The notes beneath the pieces were generated by a model, which was given only the letters and a program-made list of their open reading frames with translations, searched no databases and was not told the DNA's origin. Positions 63,487 through 64,000 of a stretch of DNA of 64,000 bases are shown here, one piece after another; the first letter of the stretch is position 1, and each line of letters opens with the position of its first letter. The position numbers were made by a program, and so were the translations under genes. The stretch is taken from assembly GCF_018256155.1 (NCBI RefSeq), contig NZ_JAERLY010000007.1, positions 1 through 64,000 of the forward strand, read 5' to 3'. This DNA is from Gluconobacter sp. Dm-62. Lineage in GTDB: Bacteria > Pseudomonadota > Alphaproteobacteria > Acetobacterales > Acetobacteraceae.

Positions 63487-63999
63487 TCAGTTGTTCCAGT
63501 GGATGCCCGGCAGCGGCTTTTCCAGCTTTGAAGTCGGCTTGATGGTCCGGCAGCTTCCGCGCGGTTTGATGCCCTTGAGAAGGCTCAACGCGAAGGGCAC
63601 GGAATCATTGGCCGAGACATTGACCGCGCCGTTATGGGTCAGGCCCGGATACTGCTTCCAGGTGACGGAGGCTCCGGCGTCGCACATCGCGGCCACAGCG
63701 TTATACTGCTGGGCCACACCGGCTTCATCATCCGCAAGCCCCGTCCCCACGAAGACCGGCATTTTCAGATGCGCATCCGGGATGGTGAAGGCGGTATCGA
63801 ACCCCTGCTCCAGCGGGGCGCGGTCGCCGGTGAAGACGTTCTCTTCCGTCATGTCATGGGCGTCGGTGTATTTGAACAGGTCCCCAAGGCAGGACTGGCG
63901 GGCCTGATGGGACAGGTCGCGTCCCTTCTCCGTCATGAACTGCCGTACATCTGCATCCGGATGCAGGCTGGTCATGGAGCCTTCGACCGTCAGAATGCC
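63487..63999 (-). CDS. Lipase/alpha-beta hydrolase family protein (5' partial)
   Basis: The frame is open to the right edge; only the C-terminal 170 residues are visible, starting GILTVEGSMTSLHPD. Asp of the triad probably lies in VFVGTGLADDEAG and His in QYPGLTHNGAVNVS, the layout of secretory lipase/prolyl-aminopeptidase-like hydrolases with an all-alpha insert (TEKGRDLSHQARQSCLGDLF). The nucleophile Ser and any signal peptide are outside the window. Cys residues (SCLGD, MCDAGA, GSCRT) suggest disulphides and export. Confidence 0.75.
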   Translation of the reverse strand, partial: GILTVEGSMTSLHPDADVRQFMTEKGRDLSHQARQSCLGDLFKYTDAHDMTEENVFTGDRAPLEQGFDTAFTIPDAHLKMPVFVGTGLADDEAGVAQQYNAVAAMCDAGASVTWKQYPGLTHNGAVNVSANDSVPFALSLLKGIKPRGSCRTIKPTSKLEKPLPGIHWNN

Positions 64000-64000
64000 G

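Overview
The window is chromosomal DNA of an acetic acid bacterium, most likely Gluconobacter or a close relative in the Acetobacteraceae. The main pointers are a membrane-bound PQQ-dependent glucose dehydrogenase (59207-61678), a type II NADH dehydrogenase, many single-subunit oxidoreductases, alphaproteobacterial Hint-domain surface proteins and a GC-rich composition with dense packing. The genus is an inference; no rRNA or other phylogenetic marker is present.

Left edge to about 7.07 kb: the right end of an integrated genomic island. It holds a giant helicase-nuclease (5' end outside the window, stop at 6062), a decayed IS481-family transposase, a strong bidirectional terminator and, at 7025-7073, the 3' part of a tRNA-Glu(CTC) gene without its 5' half. 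That fragment is best read as the right attachment site of an element that entered a tRNA-Glu gene. The giant protein joins a transglutaminase-like fold, a DUF4011/SF1 helicase, a Vsr-type endonuclease and DUF3320, so it is probably a one-gene defence system.

7.2-34.5 kb: core and metabolic genes. They include a nitroreductase plus MFS transporter pair, phosphoglucomutase, an aldehyde dehydrogenase, NDH-2, a TonB receptor, a DeoR regulator coupled to a triosephosphate-isomerase-like enzyme, YbaK with a DUF2075 ATPase, and a secreted MRJP-like protein. At 24.5-29.3 kb two divergent gene pairs (zinc metallopeptidase and transglutaminase; circularly permuted ATP-grasp and alpha-E) form a conserved but biochemically unsolved peptide-modification set.

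Two related loci stand out. At 9.8-15.1 kb a repeat-rich Hint-domain protein is followed after 11 bases by a glycosyltransferase. At 34.7-40.0 kb a single 1751-residue protein carries an ExeM-like lamin-tail/OB/EEP nuclease region, then the same Hint domain, the same small beta modules and the same glycosyltransferase. The constant block (Hint, module, module, glycosyltransferase) with interchangeable N-terminal regions looks like an undescribed modular surface or secreted system.

40-64 kb: housekeeping and regulatory genes. These are a tautomerase, tRNA-Tyr, RlmB, an old yellow enzyme with a divergent ArsR regulator and twin operators, TspO, RluD, the heat-shock sigma factor RpoH, an SDR/IclR/heme-binding/MFS module, gap-pgk, an unusual membrane-anchored exonuclease VII-like protein, an amino acid permease with an Lrp regulator and a cysteine-desulfurase-like enzyme, mGDH with a co-oriented outer-membrane barrel protein and a divergent GAF-Fis regulator, an ArsC-family protein, and a lipase cut by the right edge. 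No CRISPR array, rRNA operon or intact insertion sequence was found.
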